From Tubiluchus corallicola (Eukaryota > Priapulida > Priapulimorpha > Priapulimorphida > Tubiluchidae), in assembly GCA_030141605.1 (NCBI GenBank), contig JAQGDQ010001868.1, forward strand, positions 1 to 22,993: DNA of 22,993 nt, in the 5' to 3' direction. Shown one piece after another: positions 7,871 to 18,446 of the stretch (the stretch's first letter is position 1; every line of letters starts with the position of its first letter). The position numbers and the translations under genes are program-made. The notes under the pieces are model-generated. The model made no database searches. It saw only the letters and a list, made by a program, of their open reading frames with translations, and was not told the DNA's origin.

Positions 7871-9545
7871 GTTTAATGCTGTAAAGATATGGCTTAATGG
7901 CAATTCGTTAAAATGTATCAAGCACACCAGTAATTGCAAAGATCGTCCCAACTACTTTTCCATATACACAAGTACGCCCCCAGTATGGCCCGAATTTACA
8001 ATTGTGTAACCGCAGACAGCTGCTCTAAGACTATCGATTCAGCCTTGAAATACTATAAAATTGCTTAACAGACATTAAGAGCAGACCCACTGGCAGGAAT
8101 TACATGTCAAAAGTGCATATCATTTGGTCGAGTCAGGGAAGAGGTATTCTCCTCGGTAATTTGTTCAGTGTATAATGTGTCACTTTTTTAGCTTGAATTT
8201 GGGTTTTGTCTTTTCGTCCATCAAAAACAGTGCAATTAATAATTCGCTAGTAACTTTAAGGTATAGACTTGTTCTTAGTTTGGATCTTTCTCTACGGGTT
8301 TTGTGTGTGTCTGTCACATGGCTTGCATCATATTTTCGGGTAATTCCAACGTCTTTTATAATGCAGCTGTGACGCCAGGCTTTACTTGTTGATTTTCCAA
8401 TTTATGCACTTGTTGAAGGACAGTTGCGCGGCTTTTCCATCCCCCAGTACTTACAGTACCTATTCAACCTAGTTTCCAACTTATGCACTTGTTGTTGGAC
8501 AGATGCGTGGCTTTACCATCCCGCAGTACTTACAGTACCTCTTCATAATACTAGCTAAACATTCATCTATGGTAAACTGTTAATCAAAACTGAAACACGT
8601 AAAACTGAAACAAAGTTACATTACAGCATTCTATTAACCTAGCTGCAATTGTCAGCAGCAGCAGCAGCTCTACCGGAAATGCCAAATCCATCTGCATGTA
8701 GTGCAATAATTGATTATTAGTTAACAGCCAAAAAATATTATTTTAACAATTTAGCTTACAAACTACACATCTTGGTTGGTACGAAACTATATAAAATTCA
8801 GCAAAAACAAACAAAATCCTAGATAGGTTTACGCACATGTCAGAAACACTGCGATCGTAGATAGGTTTTCAATAAAAAAAATGAGGCGGGGAGAGTTTAA
8901 GACTTTTGAACAAATAAATAAATTAATTACAATTTCAGTGGCCTACTACTGAAGCAGAGAGCCAAAGAAACTGCAGCAGGTGTATTGACGTCAAGTATAA
9001 AGTCTATCATTCTCTTTGCAAGATTTTTCACATCCCTGCAGAGCTTATTTAATGCCCTGTGCTTTCGGGACATTTAGCTGCAGCTGCGTATTGCCGGGCA
9101 TCTAATACTGTCTTCAACTTTTCATTATTTAGAAGAAACATTGGCCGGGTTCTATTTATTATTTTGTAAGTGAATTAGTGGAAATATATTTTATAGCTTC
9201 ATTTATTACAGGAAGAAATGCACAACGCTTACTTCTATAGTTGCATATTAAACTGTTTTGCTATCAGTATAATAAACAGTTTGATTTAGTTTATGAGATT
9301 GCAAGTTATGACAAATTTACCTAAGGGGGTTAGGCCGATCATATGACAAGCGTCAAATGGCCTACCTGAGTAAAGTTGAAAAGAAATTTATAACTACAGA
9401 TCATTGAAATCTGAATTAGCATGTATGAATGGTTCGAAATTAACCAGCATGTAAAAATTACAGCTTGCCCACCTAGAAGTAGGTTTGCGCAGGTTGTAGA
9501 GGAAACTGTAACAACTGTCCAGACTATCAGTAAGCCAGCACACTC
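7871..9545 (-). repeat. Long inverted repeat, right arm
   Basis: Reverse complement of the left arm. The inner part (7871 to about 8465) is diverged from its partner by many substitutions and indels and has two rather than three 79-bp units. From about 8545 to 9545 no mismatch was found by eye. The arm ends TAAGCCAGCACACTC at 9545; beyond that lies unique sequence, not minisatellite, unlike the outer end of the left arm. Confidence 0.95.
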
Positions 9546-9549
9546 GTAG
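9421..9549 (+). other. 42-codon open frame at arm end
   Basis: ATG at 9421 opens MYEWFEINQHVKITACPP and ends ISKPAHS at a TAG just outside the arm. The same frame exists on the - strand of the left arm (start at 1485) but runs on into minisatellite there. The composition looks protein-like and not repetitive, but I recognise no family and it is short. It may be chance or a last-exon relic. Confidence 0.2.
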
Positions 9550-9554
9550 AAACC

Positions 9555-9580
9555 CTTATAATTAGCCTCTTATAATTAGC
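9555..9580. repeat. CTTATAATTAGC direct repeat
   Basis: Two exact copies of CTTATAATTAGC, at 9555-9566 and 9569-9580, sit 10 bp outside the right arm boundary. They could be a small slippage duplication or a footprint of insertion. No matching copy can be paired at the left boundary, which is satellite. Confidence 0.6.
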
Positions 9581-9720
9581 ACCAACTAGCGCAGGGCAGA
9601 CTCACCTGCAGCAAGGATTTACATTCTTGTTTCAATTTCACAACACCTTGGCACCTTTGAACAGCTGTCAAATTTAAAAAATTAAAATGATTCCAATTCT
9701 TTCACACAATCTTGTGTTAG

Positions 9721-10612
9721 TTGTGTGAAATGTATAATGAAATGATGAATCATTACTCCAACATTGATGACGTGATGTGCTCAAAACGTTTAACTGATGA
9801 GATACTAAATATGAATATATCAAGCGAAGGTGATAACACATCAGATCATCTTCCGATTACTTTTGCAATTGAATCCCATATTTCGAAACTCGGAAACATA
9901 TGTCCTAGAAAAAATAGTTTTACCCAAGTATCAATTAGAAATTGAAACTGTTTTAAGAAATATGCGCATTCTATATGACCTTCTTCACAACTGCCCGGAT
10001 GAGTACAATTGCGAAATTATTAGATTTTAAAGAGAAATTCTAAATGTACTTAAAAGTGCAGGAAACAGGAGTGTGCCTACGTCTAAGCCAGGTGTGCTTT
10101 AACACTGGTGTTATAAGAAAGCAGTTAGCATGGCTCGAAAAGACATGAATGCACGTTTTTACTATAATTTTATCATACTGGTATAATAAGCTTCCTGCCT
10201 CGATCAAATTTGTCTAATAATTATAGTAATGAATTTCGTATTAAATCTGGAGTAATGCAGGCTGAGTGTTATCTCCTGTAATGCATGGAGATCGACGACC
10301 TTATTCACCAGTTACGTAACGCCGGGTTTTGTTGTTACATTGCTGAAACATTTGTTGGTACAATGATGTATGCTGATAACATAACACTGTTATATAGTTT
10401 ATACTTGGGAGAAATGTGAACAGTGTGGCAAAAAAGGACTATAACTTTCAATCTAAAGAAATCGTGGCTCATCTGCAAGAGTTGCTGAGATTTATTTCTG
10501 TAAAAAAATGATTGAAGTGGAAAAATATTGTTACTTATTTAGTCAAAAAATTTGGTACATCATCGACAAAAACAATTGCGCTGTAAACAACATTCTATCG
10601 ACGTTAGGTCGG
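9721..10612 (+). pseudogene. Non-LTR retrotransposon relic: endonuclease end and RT
   Basis: In order on the + strand: the endonuclease C-terminal signature NTSDHLPITFAIE (SDH at 9841-9849); a linker with LYDLLHNCPDEYNC and VPTSKPGV (10073-10096); the RT turn GVMQAECYLL, which corresponds to the family's G-x-x-Q-G-G block but is damaged; then IDDLIHQLRNAGFCCYIAE and FVGTMMYADNITLL, where the catalytic Y-A-D-D is YADN (10369-10380). NNCAVNNILSTLGR follows near 10571-10612. Stops and frame changes separate these blocks, and the stretch between linker and RT turn is shortened. Known: EEP endonuclease plus RT define non-LTR elements of the jockey/CR1-like group. No 5' end or 3' tail is recognisable. 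Dead copy. Confidence 0.85.
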
Positions 10613-12959
10613 ATTTAGATTAGATTTTATTGACTGAATATTACAGGGTAAGACACATGATAAATATCGTAATACTATTAATAAATATAGACATCTCGCA
10701 TTATCATGTTCATTACTCTACTAAATAAAATAATCTAATCATTGCAGTGCTAGAACGAAAATTTAATTATCTTTTAGAAAATGCACAGTTTCGCACTAGT
10801 AATTCAGGCGATTGAGCCGTTATGGCCATTTTTGTGTGGCGTTGTCAAAACTAGGAGTTGATATTATTGCGATAACAATCATTCTTTGATTAAAAGAAAT
10901 ACATTAAGCAGACAGGTAAAGAAGACAATATCTGACTGACATTCTTAAAAAGACGACGTTACTCAGTCGTTAAGAAACAACATTAGGAACATGTTGGGAG
11001 ATTTTAGACATGCAAGTAATAAGTAAGTAAGTAAGTAGGTAAGTATCTTTTTTTATAACTTTTTACAGAAAAAACATGCTGCAAAAAACAGTAACACGAT
11101 ACAATGTAACAAAATTATCATGGTGATTAGTACATCTGAAATATGATGTAAATCTGATTGGTGAAAGGGCGGCGAAGAACAAAAAGTTATCAAAATCAAC
11201 CACCATATATGTAATATTAATATGCTATTTCTAATTGATTATCTGCGATTATGTATACACCCTTACCTAATATACCACATTTTCTACACAATATATTCTA
11301 CAACTATTTTTGTGAAAAAATAAATTTATTTTAGCAACTCTCAAACAAATGCTGCTTTATTTTTGGATTAATGGTGCAGACTGCTCTAACTTCACAAAAT
11401 AGATAATCTAGTTTCACAAATCTATTTAGTTGAATTTTGGAAAAATTGTCTTGCCTCTCTAATTTAGGAGTTTTGAAAGATGTCTGTCTTATTTACCTAA
11501 AAGTGTTATTATTATTATTATTGTTTATTATTTGGAAATTAATAATGATTGCTTCGTAAGCAACTCGTCATATTTGGGTTAATCGGATATGCAATTAAAT
11601 GAGTATACTGCAATGGATTGTAACCATACACTTTGGTAAAAAAATTAAAGCAGTAATGACGATCTTTCCAGTAATTTTGTCCCCTATGAAGTTGACCCTT
11701 TCCTTGACTGACGAATTTCCGTTCTGATTTAACCTGAAATAAACATATCTTTAATTAAAGGTAGGCCTTTTTAAAGCAGTAAATTTCTAACTACGATTGC
11801 TATAATAGCATTTTGTGTAATAAATGTCTTCTACAAATTAGCAAGTGAGTAAGATCATCACTTAACATGTTTCACAAAAATGAATGTTGTAGTGCCTACT
11901 TAGCTGTTAAGTCTAAACAAATTTTAGTATATTAATTGTTACAAGTGAAATGAGTTATGCTGATTTTTATTACAAAATTTGTGACAAACATCCACAGGCA
12001 ATTGTATGACTATGACCTTATGTTAAGACTTTTTACAGTTGGCTGCGCTTGAGAGGTCAAGAGTTGAGGAGTAAGCAGCCGAAACTCGACTCTGAAGTCG
12101 ACTAATCGACTAATAGACGACTGCTGGACTAATAGAGGATGCAATAATATATAAGCAAAAAAGAAAATGGCCGCCGGCTCCCTGCCAATTAGCCCAGCAG
12201 AATGTTAAAAAATTGCTCATTTCGTTTTAAGTTATGAAATTTAGCACAATGTTGGAACCCATTAAGGTGACTAATTTTGCATACCGAGTAGATAAAAAAT
12301 CCATCAATACTATGCGCCAATTTCAAGATGTCCAGTAAGATTGGTCCCTAGCACATAAAGGCTATATCCTAACTATTAGAACAGATCAGATGATGATTTT
12401 GGCATCTAACTAATTATTGGTCAAACAACCCACTAACTAACACTTATCTACTCTATCAGCCAAGATTCTACTAAGGCACTTTGAAATGGCGCAGTATTGG
12501 ATGATTTTCGTTTAGCCTCATATATATAAAATTAATCACGTTTATTGGTTTTAGCTTTGTGCAAAGTTTTCTAACTCTTAGACGAAATGTACAAGTTTTT
12601 CACTGTTCTGTTAGATAATTATTTTGGGATCAAGATCAATTCCAAGGTGACTGCCGAATTGGCAACAACTGGTTGGGTAATACGTTAATTATATTGCGTG
12701 CTTCAAATCTAGGATGTAATGTTTGTATATAGATAGAGGGTTCTAAAAATAAAAGGTATAAATGTCCAATGAGGTCACCACTTTCAAAATGGTCAACAAG
12801 ATTTTTGTCACTTTCATATATAGGTAACATCACAGTTGTCAGAGCAAATAAGATGATTTTGGCTTGTAAATGTATTTTTTCAATGTCAAGGAATTCAAAT
12901 CTGTTGCTACGGCAGTGATCAATGACTGGGCCAATAGTACCTGGCTGATATACTACTTA
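10613..12959. other. AT-rich stretch, no gene seen
   Basis: No reading frame here resembles a known protein. There is an AAGT microsatellite near 11018-11045 and a TTA-rich run at 11505-11530. A GACTAAT-rich patch lies near 12085-12140, followed by a GC-richer AAAATGGCCGCCGGCTCC. The sequence after 12160 has the look of an old dispersed repeat, but nothing diagnostic is visible. The - strand frame at 12636-12833 is not protein-like enough to call. Confidence 0.5.
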
Positions 12960-14437
12960 TCTGGTGTGTCCCAACAGTGTGGTACGTATTGGAAGAATTG
13001 ACACCAAATATCTTTTCCTTTCCAGTGAACATGCCTTTACATGGTCTGCAAACTGATGTCAATGTGCTAGCTTTGTCATGCAGGAGTACAACAAAATTTT
13101 CCAGCCCATTAATAGTTGATTGGTTTAAAGCAAAAAATTGTCATTGAATCCAACTAAAACAAAATGCATTGTATTTCACTCTATAAATAAGAGGCCCCGG
13201 AATGACATTAACTTATTCATTGAAGGAGAGGCTATCGAAAGAGTTCCAAATATAAAATTCTTAGGCGTTGTAATTAATGAAAATCTTGATTGGAAACCAC
13301 ATATCAATTCTATCAGTTTAAAAATTGCTAGGAAGCTGGGAATAATTAACTTTATTAAAAATAAATTACACAGATCTCATCTTATAACACTTTATAATTC
13401 ATTGGTATTACCATACCTAACTTATTGCTGCATTATATGGGTACATCTTATCCATCCGAATTAATAAGCTTTACTAGGCATCAAAGAAAGTTTATCAGAA
13501 TATTAAACAATTTATCTAAACGTACCACTGTTGGTATGTCCTTATTTAATGAATGCGGTATAATAATTCTCGAAGACTTGGTTATAAATCACTTGTCTGT
13601 TTATAAGTACAAGACATACTACAACTTGTTTCCCACTTTCTTTGCAAATCCAACTACAGCAAAGTTTATCAGAATCCTAAACATTACTTGACAAGGTTCA
13701 ACGAATATCATGTCATTTACTGTCGTACTAATAGTGTCAGGCACTTTATTAAATTCACAGCCCCCACTAACTGGAATAAAATAGGTGCCCAAGTAAAATA
13801 CACTAACTATTTATAGTTTCAAAAAGTACTTGAAAAGGACCATTTTGGATTCATACTTATAATACAATTTTAGTGGTTCCAAGTCTCATGCTGTCGCAAT
13901 ATATGGCCTCCAATCAATTATAGTGCAATTTTAATATACCTCTATCTAAATTAAACATACACTGTGGTCGTTTCTTCTCCTCTTTTCCTTCTTCCTATCC
14001 CTAATCTTACTATTTTTTCCCATTCCATCATGTCTACTACCCCTAACCATTCTTTCAATCACTCATTCTCCCTTCCCTTCCTTCTTCCTATCCCTAATCT
14101 TACTATTTTTTTCCATTCCATCATGTCTACTAACTCTAACCATTCTTTCATTCACTCATCCTCCCCTCCCTTCCTTCTTCCTATCCCTAATCTTACTATT
14201 TTTTTTCCATTCCATCATGTCTACTAAGCCTAACCATTCTTTCAATTACTCATTTGTGCCACCTTAACAAGCCAAGCCTTCAAGGTGTCATACAGCAACT
14301 CTTTTATTTGGTTAACTTGACTTCATCAACGTTTTTTTTACCTATACTGTTTCGTTTTGCTTCAATAATATTGTATGTTGTTTGTATTGTATATGTATTG
14401 CTGGAGTGAAATAAATAAATTGATTGAAATTGAAAAT
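12960..14437 (+). pseudogene. Non-LTR retrotransposon, 5'-truncated, with 3' end
   Basis: A damaged RT turn SGVSQQC at 12960-12980 (family form S-G-V-P-Q-G) is followed by an internal loss, then DTKYLFLSS near 12999, which keeps the D-T after the missing catalytic pair. WFKAKN is frameshifted into LNPTKTKCIVF, beginning a 108-codon frame at 13138-13464 with IKFLGVVINENLDWKPHI and LYNSLVLPYLTYC, the conserved C-terminal part of jockey/CR1-like RT proteins. A second frame at 13425-13691 continues with FTRHQRKFIRIL and LNNLSKRT. Then come YCRTNSVRHF and TNWNKIGAQVK to about 13797. A 3' UTR follows with a 93-bp triplication, an AATAAA at 14410-14415 and a TTGATTGAAATTGAAAA tail. At least three frame breaks; dead. 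Confidence 0.88.
13975..14252 (+). repeat. 93-bp triplication in retrotransposon 3' UTR
   Basis: Three copies of a pyrimidine-rich unit start at 13991, 14084 and 14177, measured from CTTCCTATCCCTAATCTTAC. Each contains CCATTCCATCATGTCTACTA and AACCATTCTTTCA. The 87-codon open frame across them is simply a stop-poor repeat. Tandem blocks in 3' UTRs are known in several non-LTR families. Confidence 0.92.
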
Positions 14438-15186
14438 TGCAATCTTAAGTAACTCGCAAGAACTGTGCTGGGTGACTTCTTCAAGGAATGAAATTTCTAC
14501 AACGATAAAACTACAGCTACGGATAGTCTTACTAACGTCCACGAAACACGTTTTGAGTTCAGAGAACACAACAGGGAATGAGTTGACTGTCTAACTTTGT
14601 AATTAATCTTTTATACTGTATAACCATATCTAAATTGAGTGATAGTTCTTGTACTTCTCATTTGCAAAGTGCATTTAATAATGTTAATCAATGCAATGTC
14701 AGACTTTTTTTGTAAAATTCTACAAATCACTTCAATATCCGAAAATGTACATAATTTATATAAATAAATATATAAAAAAATTAAATATCTTTTTCACGAA
14801 TATAACCATCGATGTTGCATTAATAAAACATAAAATCGTCAGTCTGTTAAAAGAGAGATTAAATCTCACAATTTTATGCTAAAATGTTTTAATTTTTGTT
14901 TGCTAAACAAGAAAGAAGCGCTTAAGCATTAAATTTTAATCTCAATTCGGTGAAGATTCCTCACGAAAATGGAACACGTAGTATTTTTACATTGTGACAA
15001 ATTTCTAAAATGCGAAAATGCAGAGATTCTAGTTGGCAGCAGAATTCCTCTCGAGGAATTGCTCGAGAAATTTAGCCGCGCGTCCTCACTGTAAAATGCG
15101 CCTTGGAAAAAAATGCGTTTCACTTTTATATGGAATGCAGCAGTGAATTTCTCCTCAAAGACTTTGGCTGCACATGCTCACTGTGA
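14438..15186. other. No gene seen
   Basis: AT-rich sequence between two non-LTR relics. Several short frames on both strands (for example - strand 14342-14569 and 14929-15123) show no recognisable domain. Part of it may be decayed endonuclease sequence belonging to the relic that starts at 15187, but no endonuclease motif is readable. Confidence 0.45.
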
Positions 15187-15545
15187 AATGGGCATAGAAT
15201 TAATTGGCTTGACAAATCATATGAAAAATGGTGTTATGATTTTGCCCTGCAGTTGTTAAGAGCTTTTTTACGGTACCCATTTAGTTTAGGATATCCTTTG
15301 CTAACTGCAGTTTCCAAGAAAGGACCAAATGCTTACAGGGATATAGAAATCTTGCCTTTTCTGGTTAGCGTTTATGGTAGATTAATTGGTAACAGATTGC
15401 TTTTGTGAAAATATCTCTTAAACAGATATTTTTGTTATGGTTACTTATAGCAATAACATAAAAGCGTGGCAGAAAGCTTTTTGTGGGTTTTATTAACTTA
15501 GACAGGGCTTTGATAAAGTTCACAGAAAATTTAATGATAAACAAA
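15187..15545 (+). pseudogene. Non-LTR relic: linker and first RT blocks
   Basis: A 73-codon frame at 15187-15408 reads NWLDKSYEKWCYDFALQLL, a typical W-x-D-K linker, then LLTAVSKKGPNAYRDIEILP and FLVSVYGRLIGNRLL. That is the K-K-G-x-x-Y-R-x-I-x-x-L-P start of non-LTR reverse transcriptases. After a TGA and a gap, FINLDRA is followed in the next frame by FDKVHRK (about 15489-15532). This corresponds to RT block A with its first catalytic Asp, split by a 1-base loss in the T run at 15509. It overlaps neither other RT relic in content, so it could be a separate insertion or a part displaced from one of them. Confidence 0.75.
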
Positions 15546-15848
15546 TTGTTTAAATTTGTTGAGTGAGCCATTTTTAATGACAAATAAAGAATTTATATAT
15601 ATATAAATTGGGCGTCAGTATACATACGTTTGTTGCTATTAAGATGTATTACTTTACTCGGATTTATGTACAGTTAAAATTAGCGACCAACGCAAATACT
15701 TTTAGCACATACACTGCTGTCTGTCTGGGAGCTTTAACAAGTGTTTTGCTATTTTGCATTCCTTGATGACCTTCTGATTTTCTTAAATATTGCTGCTCTT
15801 CTGAAAGTTTGTTGAATGATTTACATTGTTTGATACATGCTAATTGTA
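15546..15848. other. Short stretch with no gene seen
   Basis: It contains a short TA run (about 15594-15606). The - strand has a protein-like patch (ACIKQCKSFNKLSEEQQYL) near 15785-15840 that may continue the Gypsy-like relic past its protease, but no RT motif is visible. Confidence 0.35.
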
Positions 15849-17536
15849 CTATTCAATTTCCAGTGCATGATTACGTAACAATAGTACATCAGCATAGAAT
15901 GTGACTGTCAGATAACCTGTAGCATAAGGCAATTCTATTTTGACGATAGCAATGTGACAGGATTTGTCTTAGTTATGTATGCAAGACAGCTGATTGGACA
16001 GTCCTTCCACGTATCCTTCAGGTTGGACATGGTCTGGGTGGACAACGGACCTTGAGGCTCCTGTGTCAAGTAACCCGGTGACGTCTTTTCCATTCAAGGT
16101 GGCTCGATAGACCAGACACACACTCTTCGGTTCTTGCTCTAGCAGTGATTAAAGCTGACATATCAGGAGCGGAAGGGACCAAAAGTTGTTTGTGCATTTT
16201 TATCTCTCACACTAGGTACTAATCTAGGCCTTTCAGTAGGAGGGGCCTTCTTTCTTGGGCTAGAGGAAGAATAATGGCCCTGCTGGCCACAATGGTAACA
16301 TTGCACTCTGGCTGGCGCAGTTCCTCCCTTGGGTATTGCAGGTTATACGTCAGGTTATGATGAAGAAAATTTAATAGAGGTTGCTCTGGGATTCTGAGCT
16401 GAAATACAAGCATCAGCTTTTGCGACGGCTTCGTCAAGTTTGTAGATGCTATTTTTCTTCAGTCGCAAAGCGATCTCTACAGGGAGTATTGTCATTAAAT
16501 GCCCATAGGCTATTAAATCTAGGGCCTGATGTTTACTGGTGACCGACATAGCATTTGCTCAGTCCCGTAGGCTTTGCCTGTGATGTACCACTGTCTGCGT
16601 ACACGTCTCATCTTCACATATAGAAAGGTCCCTAAACACTATGCGGTAAATCTCAGGAGTCACCATATAAGCTGCAAGAATGGCTTCTTTAACTTTGGAA
16701 TAAGCACGAATGACATCCCCTTCAATGAGTTTGAAGGCATAACTAGCATTACCCGAAAGGAGAAACAGCACCACTGTGACCTCGGTATATCATGTACTTG
16801 GCAACAACGCTCATAATAAGTCAACTACTCCAGGATCAACTCACCTTGACCTTCCTTAAAAGGTCGCACTTTGAGTTTAATATGATGTGTGGATTCAGTA
16901 GATTTAGAGTTTACATTTGTGTTTGATGCGTTTACTGAAAGACGTGCTCTTAGTAACTCTCTGTCATGTCTTTTGCTTTCTTCCAACTCTTTGCTATCTT
17001 GCTTTGTTTCTACTCTCCATGCTCCTTTCTTCACACTCTTCCTCTGGTACCTGTTGACATCTCCTTATCTCTAATTCACGCATCTGCCATTCTAACTCTC
17101 TCTGTCTCTCTCTCTTGCTCTGGACTCCTCCGGTTGTACAATTAATTTAGCTTTATCATCTGGGGGCAACCCAGTTAAATCATACATGCCTGTCTCATTA
17201 CTACAAGTTATTTTTGTGCTAGAATCGCTAAGCTGTTTTGCTGGTGTTTGTGCAAGGTAAGCTGTGGCGGACTCAAGTCGGGAGAGGGCGGCGCTAACAT
17301 CGTACCTTGTGTTTTCTCGACTGTCTGTTGTACAGTGTAGTGACAGGGGAAACCATTCCTTGTTGGGTTTCCGATGGTACTGGGCGCTGGGCCTGAATTT
17401 CTAATATTGTGTCAATAAGAACTACCCGCCTATTGGACAAAGAGATCATACCCAATGATCTAGCTATTTCTCGAAGCTCGGACATTGGTTATGTGCCCAA
17501 CTGTTCTCTTGTATAAATATTATCCTCGTCTTCCAT
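15849..17536 (-). pseudogene. Ty3/Gypsy-like gag-protease relic
   Basis: Read leftward from ATG 17536: MEDEDNIYTREQLGT, an in-frame TAA, then a 63-codon frame (17485-17294) with SELREIARSLGM and VVLIDTILEIQ. A second frame carries GMYDLTGLPPDDKAKL. An acidic/basic helix follows, then IKLKVRPFKEGQGEL (17034-16825). The gag capsid-like SGNASYAFKLIEGDVIRAYS (16774-16559) leads to LDEAVAKADACISAQN (16549-16355). A zinc knuckle CYHCGQQGHYSSS at 16300-16259 has Ser in place of the fourth ligand (AGC, one change from TGC). The aspartic protease site LLDTGAS is at 16073-16053. The relic ends near 15849 after FYADVLLLRNHALEIE. Frames are broken at least four times, and no RT or integrase was found. 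Role when alive: capsid and polyprotein processing. Confidence 0.85.
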
Positions 17537-17926
17537 GTTAATTAATGTAGTATTATAATACTGTGAGTGTGAATAAATTTATTATTCGAGAGTCACCAAC
17601 CTGTATCAACTGTGCGAATTCTTGTAACGCGACAGCGAATTCTGCACAAAACTTGGCTTCAATAACTGTAATTCAAGAATATTTTGCTATGGAAGCCACA
17701 AGAACAAAGTACGTTAAAGCGTAGCAAAAATTTCGTACTGCACAAAGTTATAACAACTAAACCTGTTATACGTTCAGCGCAATGTTATAGAACTGAAGTA
17801 TCAGTGTAAAGTGACCTAGTTTCTCGCACCTACTTTCTTATGCGAGTGCTAAATTTCTTCCCAAGGTCTTTGTATTAAACTTAATTTTTTGAAATAAATG
17901 CACAGAGCAGAAAACCTGATTAAATC

Positions 17927-17948
17927 AATCACACCGCTCCTGCCACCA
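17927..17948 (-). other. Candidate primer-binding site, tRNA-Leu type
   Basis: On the - strand, TGGTGGCAGGAGCGGTGTGA lies about 390 bases ahead of the gag start. It resembles the complement of a eukaryotic tRNA-Leu 3' end (TGGTGGCAGCGGTGGG) with a small insertion and one mismatch. It follows ...CATTACA plus two bases, a usual LTR end. A weaker alternative is TGGTGACTCTCG at 17598-17587. Confidence 0.45.
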
Positions 17949-17950
17949 TC

Positions 17951-18176
17951 TGTAATGGCCCGTGCATACAGGGGCAGACCATAGAGGCCAATTAATGGTA
18001 GTCGCTGTTAAGTTCGATCTGTTCCTTGGCCGAGCTAGGGACACTAACCGACTGCCCACTAAAGAAAACAGACAGTAGCTGAGCGTAGGCATAGACTCTA
18101 CGGGGGCTCTACCTAAATAGCATGGATTCTTTTGTGGTGTGATGAATGAAAAATAGGCTTTTTGTCTGTAAGTCAA
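17951..18176 (-). other. Candidate end of 5' LTR (extent unknown)
   Basis: If the primer site is right, the LTR ends with ATTACA at 17956-17951 on the - strand and extends rightward. The sequence to about 18176 is GC-richer than its surroundings, as an LTR might be. The opposite LTR was not found, so the outer boundary cannot be set. The 83-codon - strand frame here (17925-18176) has no recognisable domain. Confidence 0.3.
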
Positions 18177-18389
18177 AAATCAAACTGTAACCAGTCGATT
18201 AAATACCATAATACAAAGTGTAATGGCACAAAAAATCAAACAATAGGGTATTTCAGCTATTTGCAAACAATGGAAATTAGTAATTTGCAAAAGTAAATCT
18301 GAAAACGCTACTAAACAGCATGGCATGAAGTAAAGGCAATGGACAAAAATTATATAGTGTTCCTGACTATTTAAAGGATTCCTACTTAC

Positions 18390-18446
18390 TCTACACTCTT
18401 CCAGCCACCCCAAAAATGTGTATGCTAGCATAATATCTTCTCCAGG
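18390..18446 (-). CDS. Weak candidate 19-codon exon
   Basis: On the - strand, ACAACAG precedes a 57-base open stretch reading PGEDIMLAYTFLGWLEECR, followed by GTAAGT. Both splice signals fit, and the length is a multiple of three, as for the exostosin exon upstream on the same strand. I do not recognise the peptide, and it does not match what usually follows the KVT end of the GT64 block. A stretch this short could arise by chance. Confidence 0.2.

Noticed and set aside
8175-8372. 65-codon hydrophobic frame in the right arm
   Set aside because: It is not open in the equivalent part of the left arm and runs antisense to the protein-like relic.
12636-12833. 65-codon - strand open frame
   Set aside because: No recognisable domain; lies in sequence that looks like an old non-coding repeat.
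14342-14569. 75-codon - strand open frame over the retrotransposon tail
   Set aside because: It overlaps the 3' tail of the + strand element and has no recognisable domain.
17925-18176. 83-codon - strand frame, or a tRNA-derived SINE with a GTTCGATCT B-box-like word
   Set aside because: No matching A box or terminal tail; the position beside the candidate primer-binding site fits an LTR better.
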